This document shows, in pieces, positions 5,702-6,028 of a stretch of DNA of 6,028 bases. The notes beneath the pieces were generated by a model, which did no database searches, was not told where the DNA came from, and worked only from the letters and a program-made list of their open reading frames with translations. Source of the DNA: Actinomycetes bacterium (GTDB taxonomy: Bacteria > Actinomycetota > Acidimicrobiia > Acidimicrobiales > Acidimicrobiaceae); the NCBI GenBank assembly GCA_021790495.1, contig JAJYGZ010000367.1, forward strand, positions 1-6,028. The letters are read 5' to 3'. Within the stretch, counting starts at the first letter, position 1. The number at the start of each line of letters is the position of its first letter. A program made the translations under genes and the position numbers.

Positions 5702-6028
5702 TCAAAACTCGGTAACTTCGAGAATCTCTTTTTGGAGTTGTCGGTACTCTGGCGAATTGGTCAACGGAAGTAGCGAAAGCAGCTTGCCGATATTTCCATC
5801 CACCTTCAGTCTGCCTTGCATGAACGCGGCGTTGGCATCGAGCTGCAGCTTCTGGATCTTCATCGCGTCGTCGTAGCTTTCGCTCATCGTTATCTCAGAG
5901 TAGTCGAGTTCGCCCAGACCACTGGAGACCAGCTTGCCATTCTCAACGACCCAAAAGAACTTGATAGTACCGTCGGGCCCACCTTCGACTACGTACTGAA
6001 TCTTCGCAGTGGCACCCGGATGCTCTGG
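5702..6028 (-). CDS. SCP2 sterol-carrier-domain protein, C-terminal part
   Basis: Partial gene: 108 C-terminal codons and the stop TGA are present, and the start lies beyond the right edge. The frame stays open from the window end through residues such as KIQYVVEGGPDG and IKFFWVVENGKLV (beta-strand region), then MSESYDDAMKIQ, then AAFMQGRLKVDGNIGKLLSL and LPLTNSPEYRQLQ. AAFM.GRLKV.G...KLL.L is the signature of the SCP2 sterol-binding fold, a small lipid-binding domain that stands alone in many actinobacteria. The ligand here is unknown; a fatty acyl or sterol-like molecule is the family expectation. The shorter version starting at the ATG at 5887 would cut the fold in half, so the longer frame is chosen. 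It is convergent with tatA. Confidence 0.88.
   Translation of the reverse strand, partial: PEHPGATAKIQYVVEGGPDGTIKFFWVVENGKLVSSGLGELDYSEITMSESYDDAMKIQKLQLDANAAFMQGRLKVDGNIGKLLSLLPLTNSPEYRQLQKEILEVTEF

Overview
The window most likely comes from an actinobacterium, probably of the Acidimicrobiia type. The reasons are an NTTTAGGDTGAH-type actinobacterial membrane protein, a small zinc-ribbon protein and an SCP2 protein of the kind common there, a Gram-positive/actinobacterial-style LexA box, and apparently leaderless promoters. Base composition is moderate rather than extremely GC-rich. This placement is inference from gene style, not from a marker gene.

Layout. Bases 1-1688 carry three minus-strand genes: the N-terminal end of a large membrane protein (cut by the left edge), a 61-residue zinc-ribbon protein followed by a likely terminator, and a CPBP-family intramembrane protease. 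Across a 112-base divergent spacer, ftsH (677 codons, complete) runs on the plus strand from a start codon that sits about one -10 distance downstream of a TAGATT element. After ftsH comes a 94-base spacer holding a perfect CGAAC-N4-GTTCG inverted repeat, the classical LexA (SOS) box form, directly upstream of a promoter for a 65-residue small protein. Next is a ChbG/YdjC-fold carbohydrate-deacetylase homologue that has lost its expected metal-binding residues. The spacer behind it is filled by a decayed IS630-type transposase C-terminus on the minus strand, whose terminal stop codon overlaps the chbG-like stop codon. tatA follows on the plus strand. Convergent to it, and cut by the right edge, lies an SCP2 sterol-carrier-domain gene, with a doubtful 59-codon open frame between them.

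How the genes relate. FtsH and the CPBP protease are both membrane proteases and share one divergent spacer, so they may be co-regulated in membrane protein quality control, but nothing in the sequence proves it. TatA is the pore-forming part of the twin-arginine export machinery. The small protein and the ChbG-like gene lie in the same direction and could form a damage-inducible unit if the LexA box is functional. The points most worth a second look are the LexA box with its small target gene, the pseudoenzyme character of the ChbG homologue, and the transposase fossil between it and tatA.
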